This document shows, one piece after another, positions 21,641-32,915 of a stretch of DNA of 64,000 nucleotides. Position 1 is the stretch's first letter; the number at the start of each line of letters is the position of its first letter. A program made the position numbers and the translations under genes. The notes beneath the pieces were generated by a model. That model searched no databases and had not been told where the DNA came from. It saw only the letters and a list, made by a program, of their open reading frames with translations. This DNA is from Spirometra erinaceieuropaei (lineage: Eukaryota; Platyhelminthes; Cestoda; Diphyllobothriidea; Diphyllobothriidae), in the NCBI GenBank assembly GCA_902702965.1, contig CACRXP010000416.1:510146-574145 (forward strand), read 5' to 3'.

Positions 21641-24269
21641 AGCAGTACCTGAGTTAGTTCCTTACCAGTCGGAAGTTGTCGCGGTTGTCATCTGATGCGG
21701 GGAGAGCGCAGGTGAATCGCACGGTCGAGCCCGCACCTTGGCACTACACTCCACATTCTCTTGCCCACACAGCAAATGGCCCCGTATTCTAACCAAAAAC
21801 AAAAGGGTTGCTTGCACGGCCGGAGACGCACCTAGGCGTGCTGCCAAACCTGACTCGGATCCCACGGACCAAGAGTGCCATGGAGACCACATTATCGAGA
21901 AGCCATTGCAGTTTGACTCTTCGATCATCCGCCGGCAGCTCCACACACAAACCCACAACACTGGACCGACTTTGACGTCCAAGTTATCCGGTCAATTGGC
22001 AACCTTCCAAGTCGGAGCTTTTAGCGTATGGTGGTGGCTCCAAGCGTGTCAGATTGTATAAAGTGAGGAGCAAAATGCGCTGAGTCGTCTACCTAACTCT
22101 CCTATCCCATTCCCGTGCCTCAGCCACTGTCCGCGCTATTCAGTTGACTAGTGCGGGAATAAAAGCGGTGGCTGATATATCTAGTGACTTTATCTGCGCG
22201 CGCGCCACCAAACAGAAGCACCAGGATTTCACACAACGGGGATTGTGCGGCGTACCTCTCACACGTTTGAGAGGCATACACACACAACAGTCCAGCCGTC
22301 TTTGCGGACCGCGTCCACCGCCTGCTCGAGAGGAAAGTGAAAGGAGGCACGTGATTTAGTTTACGGTGATAGCACACCTGCACAGCATCTACCACTCTCT
22401 CTCCGCCCCACCTCCAAACTTGGCCTGACGTCATGACACAGTAAAGGAGGTCGGGGGCGAGAGGGTATGCAGGCGGCTGGCGTGACCGCACCCGCACTTG
22501 GTCGTACCACCATCACATCCACTTGTCCATAACAAACACATGATGCAGATTTCATCTCAGAACAAATAGAGTGGTCAGAAAGAGGAGGATGAGTGCGCAA
22601 CGATGCACACGACTTCTGTACCTAGCATTCACCTGCAGGGAACCAGACGCCAGAGAACTGTCAGCGCACGCCGGTGTTCGAGGGTTATGGTTTGCTGATC
22701 AGTCATAGCAGACGCTTACATTCCTTCAGGCACACACGACAGTTCGACCATCGCGTCCGACGATGTCCACTGTAGAATTTATAGTGAAAGCAGACTTGCG
22801 TCGCATCTAGCACACTCCCTCCTCCTGCTTCACCTGTACACCGTGTTAAGACAAGACCAGGAAGTCGGGAGACAAGGGGGGGGCGCTGGTTCATGACAGG
22901 GTTGAGCCCGTACCTTGGCGTTCCACTCCACACCGCCTGGTTCACATGACAAATAACCAGGTTTTTTACCAACAACAGGAAGGAAAATGGAGACTGGCTC
23001 GGCCAAAGCCCCCCCCCCGCCTTCTGTCAACACCCGGATCTGATCCCACACAGTGGGATTGACATAAAGGCCACACTAAGAAGGAGCCATTGCAGTTTGA
23101 CACTTACATCACCAGTCTGCAGCTCCGCAAACAAATTCACAAAGTGGACCGACTGCAACGACAAAGTTAGTCCGTCAGTTGGCAACCTTCCAAGCCACAG
23201 CTTTTAACGCACCATGATAGATTCCAGCGCGTCAGTTTGTTTATAGTGAGGCGAAAGTGCGCTGAGTCATCGACCTCGCTCTCCCTTCCCATTCCCGTAT
23301 CACAACCACTGCCCGAGCAGGTCAGCTAACTGCAGGGGGTAATGGGTGTCATGGTAGACATGTTCTAGTGAACAGGTCTGCGCGCGTCACATACACGAAC
23401 TGGCCATCAAACACAATCACCAAGATTTCACACAACGGGTGTTCAGCGGCGTCTCTCTCATATACATGAGAGTGCCGTGGAAGGAGCTTTTTCGGCTCGG
23501 CCTATAGCCCGCCAGTCCGCCAACCCACACACACACACGCGCACACACACGACAGTTCGACCGTCGATTTCGACGATGTCCACCGTGTGCCCCACAGACT
23601 GCATTGTGGGAGCAGGGACGGTGACTTACGCAGGGGTTTATAGTGCCAGTAGACTTGCGTAGCATCCACCTACACTCTCTCCTACTCCCCCGCCTGGGCC
23701 CGGAGTCAAGACAGAGTCAAGAAGACCGGAGACGAGGGAGGCCGCAGGTGGATGGCTCGGACGGATCCTCGCCTTGGCGCTCCACTCCGCACCCCCTGCT
23801 CCACACAAAAATGACCAGGATTTTGACCACAAAACAATGGGGTGGTTGCAGTGGTCCAGTTGTGCGACGAATACCGACAACAGGGTCCGCCAGCGCACCC
23901 CGCAAATGTTGGCATTTGTTATTACGCAAAGATAACGCCTGCCAGAGTCCGATGTGGCCCCCGTGTTGGTCCAGCGCATCTAACACGTGGCCCGTTTTGA
24001 GGGCACAACGCACACACACACACACGAAATTTCGACCGTCGATTTGGACTAGGTCCACCGTATGCTCCACAGCAAGTGGTTTGGCGGGTTTTATATTGCC
24101 GGTAGGCTTACGTTGTATCTACTACACACTTTCCTCCTCCCCCATCTGAGCCCGGTGTCGAGACACAACCAAGAATACCGGAGATGAGCGAGGCCGCAGG
24201 TGAATGGCTCGGTCAAGCCCACACCTTGGCCTCCCACTCCACACCTCCTGGTCCACACAAGAAAAAAAC
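21640..24269. repeat. RepT: GC-richer tandem repeat cluster with (CA)n spacers
   Basis: A unit of roughly 420-480 bp built of gtagacttgcgtagcatc, cacactctctcctcc, gccgcaggtgaatggctcgg, caccttggc and ccactccacacc, then a CA run and gacagttcgaccgtcgattt. The anchor near gcatctacc occurs at about 22375, 22795, 23650 and 24105. The largest open frames here (up to 168 codons at 23643-24149) change frame from unit to unit and are rejected as genes. Single units also occur at 34625 and 38405. Confidence 0.65.
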
Positions 24270-24328
24270 CAGCCGTACACGAATAATCCAAGTCCTAGGA
24301 GATGTATGAAAAACGATCTTAATTGCAT
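24270..24328 (-). pseudogene. Truncated exon 1 of a family member
   Basis: The minus strand from 24328 reads MQLRSFFIHLLGLGLFVYG, clearly the exon-1 signal peptide of the A/B/C type. Homology stops after 59 nt, inside the codon after Gly, where RepT sequence begins. No exons 2 or 3 follow. Copy 2 has lost this fragment altogether by a deletion. Confidence 0.75.
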
Positions 24329-24329
24329 A

Positions 24330-25300
24330 GAGGTGTGCTCTTGGAGAGTAAACGATGTTACATTTGAGTTATGATAAGTGCGTTGCTCTAGGCAGCCCCA
24401 TCAAAGCCACGCAGGCTTCATTGGACTAGAAGATAGATATCATTGGCAAAATGAAAGGTCTTACAAATAAATAGTGATGCTTTTAAACCGAGCTGAGCTA
24501 ATTGCACATAGGAAGCCTCAAATGCACGAAAAGACTTCACGCATTCGAGGTTTCTTACCCGAACGCCTGTTTCACGAGCAATTGCTCTATTTTCTACCAG
24601 CTCTAGTGACAGAGGACCCCTCGTTAGTAGCTTTTGCTGACAAAGTAGTCCTAATTCGAATCACAAGTCCTGCAAACCCGGAGTTAATGGAAGGTTTCCT
24701 GACCACGAGTAATAACCTTGAGGCGGTCGCCTAAGTCTCCCAACTTTTACTGACACTTTGTGTTCCAAAACTATGCTTTTTACTCCCTAAATACTAGCTG
24801 TTTACTAGCCTGACATCCAACGCCTTTCAAGGGGTGTTTAAAATGCCCTTCAGAGCCGATCCTCTCTCTAGCTCAGATCCTACAACTTGGGCATTTGTAG
24901 CCCTTATGTTAAGGCATACATGAGACCCTTGATTAACAAAATGCCGTGCACTCAATGAAGGAAATTTAGGCCATAAGTCAGTCGACATTCATGCATAATC
25001 TTCCATTAGTTAGGAGGCATAATACTTTGTATTAAACATCACGCAGTGCGAATAGTCAACTGCTGGGAAATAAATATGAATCGCCTTCAAGAATGCAAAA
25101 GATAAAAGTTAGTTGCGTCAATCGCTGCATGGTATTATTTTTATGCCTCAAAAATAGATGTCCGAAATTTGTATTAGTTATTAAGAGCCAATGTAGCATT
25201 TAAAGTACATTTCTCAGTGAGGTCCGGTTTTAAATAGCCGACATTTATCTGAGAGCGTTTTCTGGTGTCCAGACAGATTTATGCACGTCACCTGATTCAA
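24330..25300 (-). repeat. Inverted 5' flank of the gene module
   Basis: Reverse complement of the region before exon 1 of A (ctaggcagccccatcaaagc, cattggcaaaatgaaaggtc). Most of it (about 24159-25119) is deleted from copy 2. No other gene. Confidence 0.6.
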
Positions 25301-25309
25301 CTTGGAAAT

Positions 25310-25445
25310 CCTCGGCGGTGGCGGCGGCGGCGGTAGTGCCGGTGGAGTTTGAAACCAAGACATTAGGTTTAGTGGTTGTGCACGACCAACGCTCCAACCA
25401 CCTGAGGTAGAATGCCTCTACCGGACACCGTACGTCAAATCGTGT
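25310..25445 (-). mobile_element. tRNA-derived SINE head with GGC run (minus)
   Basis: The + strand shows gtggcggcggcggcggtag, then gtttgaaaccaagac (minus-strand box-B-like) and gtgcacgaccaacgctccaa (the minus-strand tRNA-like 5' half). Partners are 60548-60665 and 32760-32915. Confidence 0.6.
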
Positions 25446-25924
25446 TTCAGTCAATTTACCCACGCATCCACCAGTGTTCGTTTGGACTCATATTGTTCAA
25501 GTAGTAAGACCATTTGTCGTGCGCAAGCCATACACTCGCATCCCTGGTTTAGAAGCACACCTAAGCTGCCGAGTTTTTCCAAATTGGTTCAAATGATTTT
25601 AAACTGTGCCAAGTAACTATCTTACTCTTCTTCGTTCTCCCGCACATACTGAACACACCGCCTGAACCTGATTGCTCACGGATAGGGCGAGGGATGAGGG
25701 TGACAGTTATTTTCAGAGTTATGATCGCAAACCTCTTCCAGGTCGGAATTCTCATCTGCATACGTACACCGAATGTTAATGTTTAGATTAAAACTGGCAT
25801 TCTGGACGTCTGCCGGTAAACGCATGACTTAATGACGGTGTCTGTATATACTGAAAAAGTATGCTAATTGTCAAACCTGTAACGTATCGAAATCGTACAA
25901 CGTCAGTTATTATTCACTTCAGTA

Positions 25925-26262
25925 TTAGCAGTCAATTTCTAAGGAAATCAAAAAGCAACAATTTCTAAATTGGTCTACTACCAGAAAGCGCACGAAGAAT
26001 GCTAAAGAACCCATTGGAGATAAAAAGAGAAGATCCCACATAAATACGTCAGAGTACGCCAGAGCCATAAATAGTCGACTATATTAAACTTTGGACAGAT
26101 ATATTTGTCCTGTCTGACGTACTCTGTCGTATTCAAGTTGCACCTTTTCTTTTTATCTCCAATGGGTTCGTCAGCATTTCCCGCGTGCTTTTTGGTAGAC
26201 AGGTCGATTTAGAAATTGTTGCTTTTTGCTTTCCTTTGAAATTGATTGTTAACTTGGAGTAG
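25925..26262. repeat. Foldback: ~140-bp inverted arms around a 50-bp centre
   Basis: The left arm (about 25925-26060) includes aggaaatcaaaaagcaacaa and cccattggagataaaaagag. The right arm (about 26115-26262) is its imperfect reverse complement (tttttatctccaatgggttc, ttgttgctttttgctttcct). The centre contains a perfect 12-base palindrome, atagtcgactat, at 26071-26082. It is conserved in copy 2. Confidence 0.75.
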
Positions 26263-26399
26263 ATCAGTTTGTAATAGGGTCTGTATGCACAGACCGAAAT
26301 TCAACGTGCTTATGTTTGACCCAACCGTTTTTAGGGAGCTCACTCGTTCCGCTTGGCGCTAGGGCTCTCTATCTCTCGAGCCAAACTTGCCACCTCTCG

Positions 26400-26525
26400 G
26401 CAGTTAGGCCTGGAGATAGGGTAAGTGTTAGGGTTGACCTCACTCTAACACAAACCGTAACAATAGAACTAACAATAAACCTAGCCCCCAAACCTAACCC
26501 ATAACCCTAGCACCTAGCCCTTACC
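26400..26525 (-). repeat. Degenerate TTAGGG-like block 2
   Basis: CCCTAA-sense on the + strand (cccataaccctagcacctag, ccaaacctaaccc). One block here, but two tandem blocks at the matching place in copy 2. Confidence 0.65.
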
Positions 26526-26634
26526 CAGACAACTCCAAGGAAAGAAAGAAACGACAACCACCAAGACAACGTAATTACGCCTTCTGAACGCCAATTATTA
26601 CCATAAACAGTAGGTGGGCTAAATCATATAATGT

Positions 26635-27080
26635 CAGCCGAAATCCGTTTTCGTGTCGAAAATATTGCATCAGTTGTGTTGTGAAACAAGTCATCATGCA
26701 GCGTTATTCTTTACTAATTTAGTTACCCCTGGATGTTAACTTTTTTATGTACTTCCTTCAAGATGCAGGCAAAAACCACACTCTGTAAAAAATGACTACA
26801 CATATACCATGCATTTTTCTCACAGATTTCGATGACCTTAAAAATTCAATTATATTGCATTGTTGACATACACAAATCTATTTATATTCCTACACTCGCC
26901 GTAGAAAATGGCGTCTTCTTCCAATTTTATTCTTGAAGGACGGGTATTATTTGGTTTTCAAAACGTTTCCAAATCCCAAATAATTTCCGATCCGACTTGC
27001 CGTTAAATTTTTATTCAGGGTTTCAAAACTACAGGCCACATCCTTTCCGCGTACGGAACAGTTCTTTATCAATTTAACCC
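26635..27080 (-). repeat. RE500, inverted copy
   Basis: Reverse complement of 10735-11255 (cactctgtaaaaaatgacta, ggcgtcttcttccaatttta). Lies next to the TTAGGG-like block, as in the other modules. Confidence 0.75.
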
Positions 27081-27329
27081 CGAGACTCCATCGCCTACCC
27101 TCCACTTATATAACTTTGCCGACGTCGGCCCGGCAAGTGTGTGCATCTTCCTGACCTTTTTTATCAGGCGTCATGTTACTACATCTACTATAGTATATAT
27201 TACGATTGTATACAATTTTAGACTCTTGGCCAAGTCGCAAGACAGAGCGGAAGGTGAACCTTCCCTAAAATGATCCGTTAACGTCCTTCCAACATATTTA
27301 GTTTTCGCGATCCCAACCCATAGGACAAC

Positions 27330-27660
27330 GAGATCGTGGCCTTGTAGTTAGAGCGTTTGACGTAGTAAGGCCTAATAATCAAAACGACGCGGGTCCGAAC
27401 CTCGGGTCCCCTAAACCTGTGGTACCGAAAGGCTGGCTGACAACAGTTAAGGTGCCAGGAATAGCCTGTCTCTCACAGCTTCGTCGTCAACCCCTTCTCT
27501 GAGCATATATATAGGCAGAATGTTATTACCGACAATTGAAATGGAGACTGGAATGTCAACTGCCGGATTATTAGCCGTCGTCAGCCAGTCATACTTAACC
27601 CTGAAATGTGGAACGCCTGAGCTCAAATTCGCGACCTCCCATTCATATATATTTACATAT
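27330..27660. mobile_element. SINE pair, head-to-head bodies
   Basis: The plus copy begins cgtggccttgtagttagagc (box A) with gcgggtccgaacctcgggtc (box B) and ggctggctgacaacagttaa. A second body in inverse orientation follows (ttagccgtcgtcagccagtc). Between them is ctctgagcatatatatagg, also found near 18100. The copy-2 pair is at 62775-63100. Confidence 0.65.
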
Positions 27661-27779
27661 GCATGCGCATTTGCTGAATGTTAAGAATCCGACATGGGAA
27701 TTTTCCCCACGTCTGTATCCTTCGGAATTTTAAATAACCACGTATGTGGCACTACTCATGTCGTCCCAATGTGAGTGGT

Positions 27780-28190
27780 TTTCTAATACTGTTAGGACAT
27801 GTTAGCCGTCGGTGAACAGTTCTGATAGGCGCTAGTCGGATTCGGTAACATCGGAGGAAGAACACTTTTCTGGTAATAATCTGCTACTGCTGGTGTACGG
27901 CCAGCTTCTCTCAACACAATCACCAGACCATCTTCGAATATTAGGCGTCTGGAAGGCCAATTGTTTGGCACACTCGCCTTGGGTCTGCAAACGATATTAC
28001 CATCCAACCTTGTCCGGGCAGCAACAATAAATTCGTTGCTCGCCGAATTAACTCGTCAGGCTTCAGTTTACTGACATAATATTGATCGCACAGTAGTGGA
28101 GGTTTATTTGGAGGAGGGGAATTATCTAAGCTGCACTGCCCACAAAATTTGTTCCATCTTTGCCAGTAAATTAAATAGCCGGTCATATAA
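27780..28190 (-). repeat. Conserved 3' flank segment (minus)
   Basis: Minus-strand copy of 17480-17840, here with longer open stretches (WQRWNKFCGQCS near 28160; RRLIFEDGLVIVLREAGRTP near 27900) that lie in two different frames. Either a decayed exon or 3' UTR; no function is assigned. Confidence 0.45.
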
Positions 28191-28329
28191 ACTGCTTAGA
28201 AATCTTAACACAACCAACTAGTTCGATTTTACTTTTCTAATATTGAAGACAAGCAGTTGAGCAAAAGAAACTCAGCAACCATCACATTTTACACATACAC
28301 ACACTACATTTTGCCCAACATGCCTGGAA

Positions 28330-28489
28330 TTATTTCCGCGTTTTCAAACAAGACAAATAGTTATGCCGTGAATCACGGCCTCTCAGATATTGAATGGCAC
28401 AACTGGGTAGTTGGTTAAGTTCACATAACTTTTCTGTATACATTGACAATCTCGATATCGATTCATTGGCCCAAAGTGTCAGTGAACTG
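28330..28489 (-). pseudogene. 3' end of exon 3 of a truncated family member
   Basis: Minus-strand LTLWANESISRLSMYTEKL, NQLPSCAIQ and LRGRDSRHNYLSCLK, ending at TAA 28332-28330. It aligns with the end of gene C exon 3. Homology stops at 28489, where the 3' flank segment of gene C begins. No exons 1 or 2 lie behind it. The copy-2 partner is 63784-63943. Confidence 0.7.
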
Positions 28490-28795
28490 TTAGGCGTCTG
28501 GAAGGCCAGTTGTTTGGCACAATCGCCTCATGTCTGGAATCGATATTAAAATCCAACGTTAACTGAGCAGCAACACAGAATTTCTTGCTCTCCTAATGAG
28601 ATCGCCAAGCCTCATCATACGGAAAAAAAGTATTGATCGCTCAGTAGTTGATGTTTATTTGATTGCACAGATGTACCTATGGAACATTGCCCACAAACTT
28701 CACGTGAAAAAGGGCAGTCCGTTCATCCTGGACACGAAATTAAACAAGTCCTTGTATAAGGTGTTTAGAAAAACTAAGACATCTACCTAGTTGAC
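28490..28795 (-). repeat. 3' flank segment of gene C
   Basis: Third copy of the conserved 3' flank (gttaggcgtctggaaggcca, tttggcaca, ctcctaatgaga). It directly follows gene C on the minus strand. Confidence 0.5.
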
Positions 28796-28896
28796 ATTTG
28801 CTTTTCTTATATTAACGACAATCCTGGAAGCAAACGAAACTTAACAACCAACATATATTTCTCATACATGCTCCATTTTGTACTACACGTCTGAAA

Positions 28897-29253
28897 TTAT
28901 TGCCGTCTTTTTAAACAAGAGAGATAGTTTTTTCTTGAAGCACGACCCCTCAGCGATTGTGAGGCACAACCGGATAATTGGTTGATTCCGAATGATCTTT
29001 TTGTATACATTGACAATTGCGATATCGATTCGTTGGCCCATAGTGTCAGTGAACTTTCAGTTGTTCTGGCAAGTGCAAATTGCAGGGCCGTTTCCAGATC
29101 GTGGAAAAAGAATCCCAGAAGACGGACCCGAGTGACGTCCCAGATGCTGCCCCGTTCTATACGACGCTCAAATGTAGCCACGGCATTCATGTGACCTAGG
29201 CTGACTTGCATATATTGCTCGACGATTGTTTGATTAGTTTCTTCGATTATTCT
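28897..29253 (-). CDS. Gene C exon 3
   Basis: Begins after tctcaacag on the minus strand with RIIEETNQTIVEQY and ends at a stop at 28899-28897. 119 codons. Confidence 0.75.
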   Translation of the reverse strand, partial: RIIEETNQTIVEQYMQVSLGHMNAVATFERRIERGSIWDVTRVRLLGFFFHDLETALQFALARTTESSLTLWANESISQLSMYTKRSFGINQLSGCASQSLRGRASRKNYLSCLKRRQ

Positions 29254-31692
29254 CTGTTGAGATAGAGCAAAATCCTCAGATACACTATAATATCAGGGCT
29301 TAAAATCGCAAAACATTGCAAAAAGAGAGAACAATAAATATGCAAGCAAATTTTGCAGAGACGCCTGTTTCTTATCAACAATCTCCCAAATACATGTCGA
29401 ACCAAAAGATAACGTCGATGTGACCGAAAAGGACATCGTCTTTCTAACGAATTAATTTTTTGCTTGCCAATTGCACTCTAACAAAATGATTGGAATCGAA
29501 TATGACTAAATTTTGGAGTTTGTCTTAACGATTCACTAACACTTGCTATTGAACACGCAAACACGTCTTATTAGTAAACATACCCGAAGCTCCAAATTAT
29601 AGGTCACGGCTTCAAAGTGAATATTGCAGATGATGGTCATATCCAGCATAGGATGAAGATCCTTAGGATTACAGTCACCTATGTACGGATCTTTGTAAAG
29701 GTCTATTGCGCAACGTGTGAATGTGTCGCTGTGATGATAAATATATAACCGCGGTGACGAAATGCGACACAGTAGATTCTGCATGTCTGTGCCGTCATTC
29801 TTGCAATCCGGTATCCCTGTAAGGAAGTAGGTTATGATTTCGGAAATACTTATGCAAGTAAAGAAATTTCAAAATAACTTAGAGTATGCGTGCTTCCACT
29901 AGGTTTAATGGCCAGAGAATCCACCGCCGTCCACGAAATTATATCAAACAAAATGAAAATGGACGTTGCGATAAAGTCGAGCACTATCATCTGTAGATAC
30001 GTGTTCTAGAATTCGGTCGCATATTTGAGCGTGTTCCTCGTCTGATGCAGATTAATTAACTAAGAAGGACTTGTTGCAGTTCAAAATGGATTTTTTTCGC
30101 TTGATGCAAACAGTGTGATTCAGTGTGCAAACCTGCCGAATATATTTTGAGAATCAGAACTCTTATCTGTTTTCAAAAGTGAAATTGGTAAATTTATGCT
30201 ATTTCGTGCCCTTAAATGCACTAATACCCCAAACAGGCAATGAGTCATTTAAATGGGCTGATATCACTTTGCCATTTGGGAAAATCTACTGATTAACACC
30301 AAAATGAATATCACCGAGTAGTCATTTTTACTTTTGTACTATAGTTGAGGAAAAATAGTAAATATGGCCCAATATGCTCAAGATAGTGGTGTATGCAAAC
30401 ATGCAATAGCACATTTGTGCAAGTGCAAATCCTGTTCCATCTTGAGTGAATACTGCTTTAAATATTATTGGCCATATTCAGCAGGGTGAAAAATTGTCAA
30501 GACAATGAACATCACCCTACCATTTGACGAGAAAAATGTTTTCATGCGCATAATTAATATAAGAAGTCAACAATCACGACTATTGGTTAACACCTGATGA
30601 ATTTTAAACTCGTAGCTGAGGTTCAGCTCCGTGGCATATCAAAGAATAAACTGTTATCAATTAGGGTTAGGTGATACCATACTAACAGGCTATTAACTAT
30701 TAAAATAGCCGAAATTAGTTATTTATGCAAGCGTTAAAATCACCCTTGTAAATAATTGAGCATGGGCTAGTTTCCCAAAGTCAGTAAGTCTTATTACTGA
30801 AAAAGCTTGATATTATTTGCATTTATTTGATTTTTCCACATATTCTTAGTTTTCAGTCAGCCGTCGACGGCCCAACCGGTTATTTCAGCTTAATTTCTAC
30901 ATGTGTATGTGCAAAACGTGTCGATATGATAAAGCGTTTTAAATGAACCTATCATCTCTATATTTATGATAGTGGTTCATTCCATTCAGTTAAAATGAGC
31001 GGACAATCACTTAAAATATATAAGACGGACATGTCCTTTTTGTTTCCCTATCGCATACCCTTGCACATCTGCAGTTATGAGTCAACCTTCAAACGGTCTG
31101 TTCCAAAATAAGTATTCATATTTTGCCGTGTGTGGTTTTCACTGGAGGTCAGAAAGACGTGCATTAAAAAGCCGACATCCTGGCAATTCCGACATGTTGT
31201 AGGGTTATGCTGCATGATAATCAATATAACGACCTCACTTAGGTAACCGTTCCCAATCAGAAATTCATTCCAGAATTTTGGCCAACACTTCATGAGATCG
31301 GTCACGCACTGTACGTCAAAAAGCGTGCGAGCCCAATTGATGTGGTTACTTTGGGGACTGTACATCTGTTCATCAGTTGGCATGTTTATATACCTCAGCT
31401 AATAATACCAATGACTTAGTAATGATTGGAAACAACCGTAAAACAGCTATCTGAGTCGGGCCTATTGAGTTTTTAGTGAGCAAATTATGTATACATACGT
31501 TAATAAGCGTACAACCCCTATTGTTTTGATTATTGTGGGAAGTCTTCATCTGTATAAATCATCAGCAACCCTAATGCGGTTAATGATAACTGTGGATGTG
31601 TAACGTGTGAGAGGGTTACCATGATATTGTCTGCAGCCGTAAACGAATAGTCCAAGTCTAAGGAGATGAATCAAAGCAAATTTTAGTTGCAT
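28897..31692 (-). CDS. C: intact family member, predicted secreted protein of 220 aa
   Basis: Three exons on the minus strand: 31692-31620 (73 nt, signal peptide MQLKFALIHLLRLGLFVYGC), 29816-29584 (233 nt) and 29253-28897 (357 nt with stop). Joins are g|gtaacc ... cttacag|gg (phase 1) and cgg|gtatgt ... caacag|aga (phase 0). The protein has CKNDGTD near residue 29 and cysteines at 29, 60, 73 and 88 plus an extra one at 41. A helical-looking C-terminal half has RVRLLGFFFHDLE and a NQT sequon. The C-terminus (RGRASRKNYLSCLKRRQ) is 19 residues longer than in B because B has TAG where C has TCG. Introns are 1803 and 330 nt. It lies in an inverted module. The family is not recognised; secretion is inferred from exon 1. 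Confidence 0.75.
29584..29816 (-). CDS. Gene C exon 2 (cysteine exon)
   Basis: 233 nt, acceptor ccttacag and donor cgg|gtatgt. Reads PDCKNDGTDMQNLLCRIS, then DTFTRC, GDCNPKDLHPMLDM and ICNIHFEAVTYNLELR. Confidence 0.8.
29830..31619 (-). other. Gene C intron 1
   Basis: Reverse complement, with divergence, of A/B intron 1. It includes copies of aggacatgtccgtct-type sequence near 31020 and part of RE500 (31120-31330). No other gene is seen in it. Confidence 0.5.
31620..31692 (-). CDS. Gene C exon 1 (signal peptide)
   Basis: ATG at 31692-31690, 24 codons plus one base, donor gtaacc. The hydrophobic core is ALIHLLRLGLFVYG. Confidence 0.7.
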
Positions 31693-31731
31693 CAAGATGT
31701 GCGCTCGGAGAATAAACGATGTTGCATTTGG

Positions 31732-31738
31732 TTTTATA
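31732..31738 (-). promoter_or_regulatory. TATA box upstream of gene C
   Basis: The minus strand reads attataaaacc, with the TATA end 40 bases from the start codon. A and B have ctaataaatcc at this place. A short 5' UTR would result; function is inferred. Confidence 0.35.
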
Positions 31739-32759
31739 ATGTGTGCGGTGCTCTAGGCAGCCCAATCAAATCCCTGCAGGCTTCATTGGGCTAGAAGATA
31801 GATATCATTGGCAAAATAAAAGGTCTATCAAGACAGCATCGAAAATATAGATGATTTTAAACCGTACTGAGCAAATTGCACAAAGGAAGCCTCAAACACA
31901 AGAGGAGACGCCACGCATGCGTAGTGTGCTGCCCGAACACTCATACAACGTCTGTTTAACGAGCACTTGCCCATTTTCTACCAGCCCTAGTAACAATAGA
32001 CCTCCGATTAAGCTATAGATCATTTAATTTAATAGCATTTGCTGAACAAGTGTCCTATTTCGAATCCTAAATCCTGCAAACCCCAGGTTAATGGAAGGTT
32101 CCCTTACCATGGGTAATAACCTGGAAACGGTCGCCTAAGTATCCCCACCTTTACTCACACGTTGTCCTCCAAAACTATGTTTTTTACTTCCTAAAGACCA
32201 GCAATATTTATTATAGGCTTGTTACTAGACTGTCATCCAACAACTTGCAAGGGGTGCTTAATAGCACCTTAAGAGCAATTTCCCTCTCTAGCTCGGATCA
32301 TACGGCTTGCGGCATTTAAATCCGCTTCTTAGGGCATACATGCGACTCTTTATATTTCCGTCGGTTCAACTGGTTTGGTTCTGTTGTCTAGAACAAAGTG
32401 CCGGACATTCAACGAAGGATATCTGGGCCACAATTTAATCGACATTCATGCATAATGGCCCTTTAGTGAGGAGGTATAATACCTGGCATTAAGCGTCACT
32501 CAGAACGAATAATCAGCTGTTGGGTAATAGATGAACATCATCTTGAAGACTGTCGCGTCAATCACTGCTCAGTCTGATTTATTTGATAGATGATGCATCA
32601 AAAAGACGTGTCCGAAATTTTTATTTTTAGTTGATAACGAATCGAGCACTCAAAGTACATTTCTCAGTGAAGTGTGGTCTTAAATAGCTGACAATTAGGT
32701 GAGGTAGTTATCTGGTGTCCCGACAGATTTATGCACTTCACTTGATTCAACTTTGAAAA

Positions 32760-32915
32760 CCCCCGAGGCGTCGGTGGCGGTGGCGGCGGCGGCGGCGACG
32801 GCGGCAGCAGCGCCGGTGGGGTTCGAAGTTAGGACGGCATGTGTAGTGGTTGTGCACGACCAACGCTCCAACCACCTGAGCTACAATGCCTCCGCCGGAA
32901 ACAGTAAGTCAAACC
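32760..32915 (-). mobile_element. tRNA-derived SINE head with long GGC/GCG run (minus)
   Basis: The minus strand reads ggaggcattgtagctcaggt then ggttggagcgttggtcgtgc (box A side) and taacttcgaacccc (box B), followed by a GCC/GCT run seen on the + strand as gtggcggcggcggcggcgac. It is the best-preserved head of its subfamily. Confidence 0.65.

Larger units (their letters stand above)
11397..28545 (+). repeat. Segmental duplication block R2, copy 1
   Basis: Collinear with 48073-64000 at an offset of about 36.67-36.70 kb up to about 23.5 kb, then 35.24-35.45 kb after deletions in copy 2. The left edge lies inside the solo LTR. Sequence differences are only a few per cent. It contains gene A, RepT tandem repeats, inverted module fragments, SINEs and a foldback. 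Confidence 0.9.

Noticed and set aside
23643..24149. 168-codon frame, with others between 21662 and 24328
   Set aside because: All lie in the GC-richer RepT tandem units, overlap on both strands, and change frame between units.
21640..24269. CRISPR-like array
   Set aside because: Units are 420-480 bp with CA spacers in an intron-bearing genome; no short regular repeats with unique spacers.
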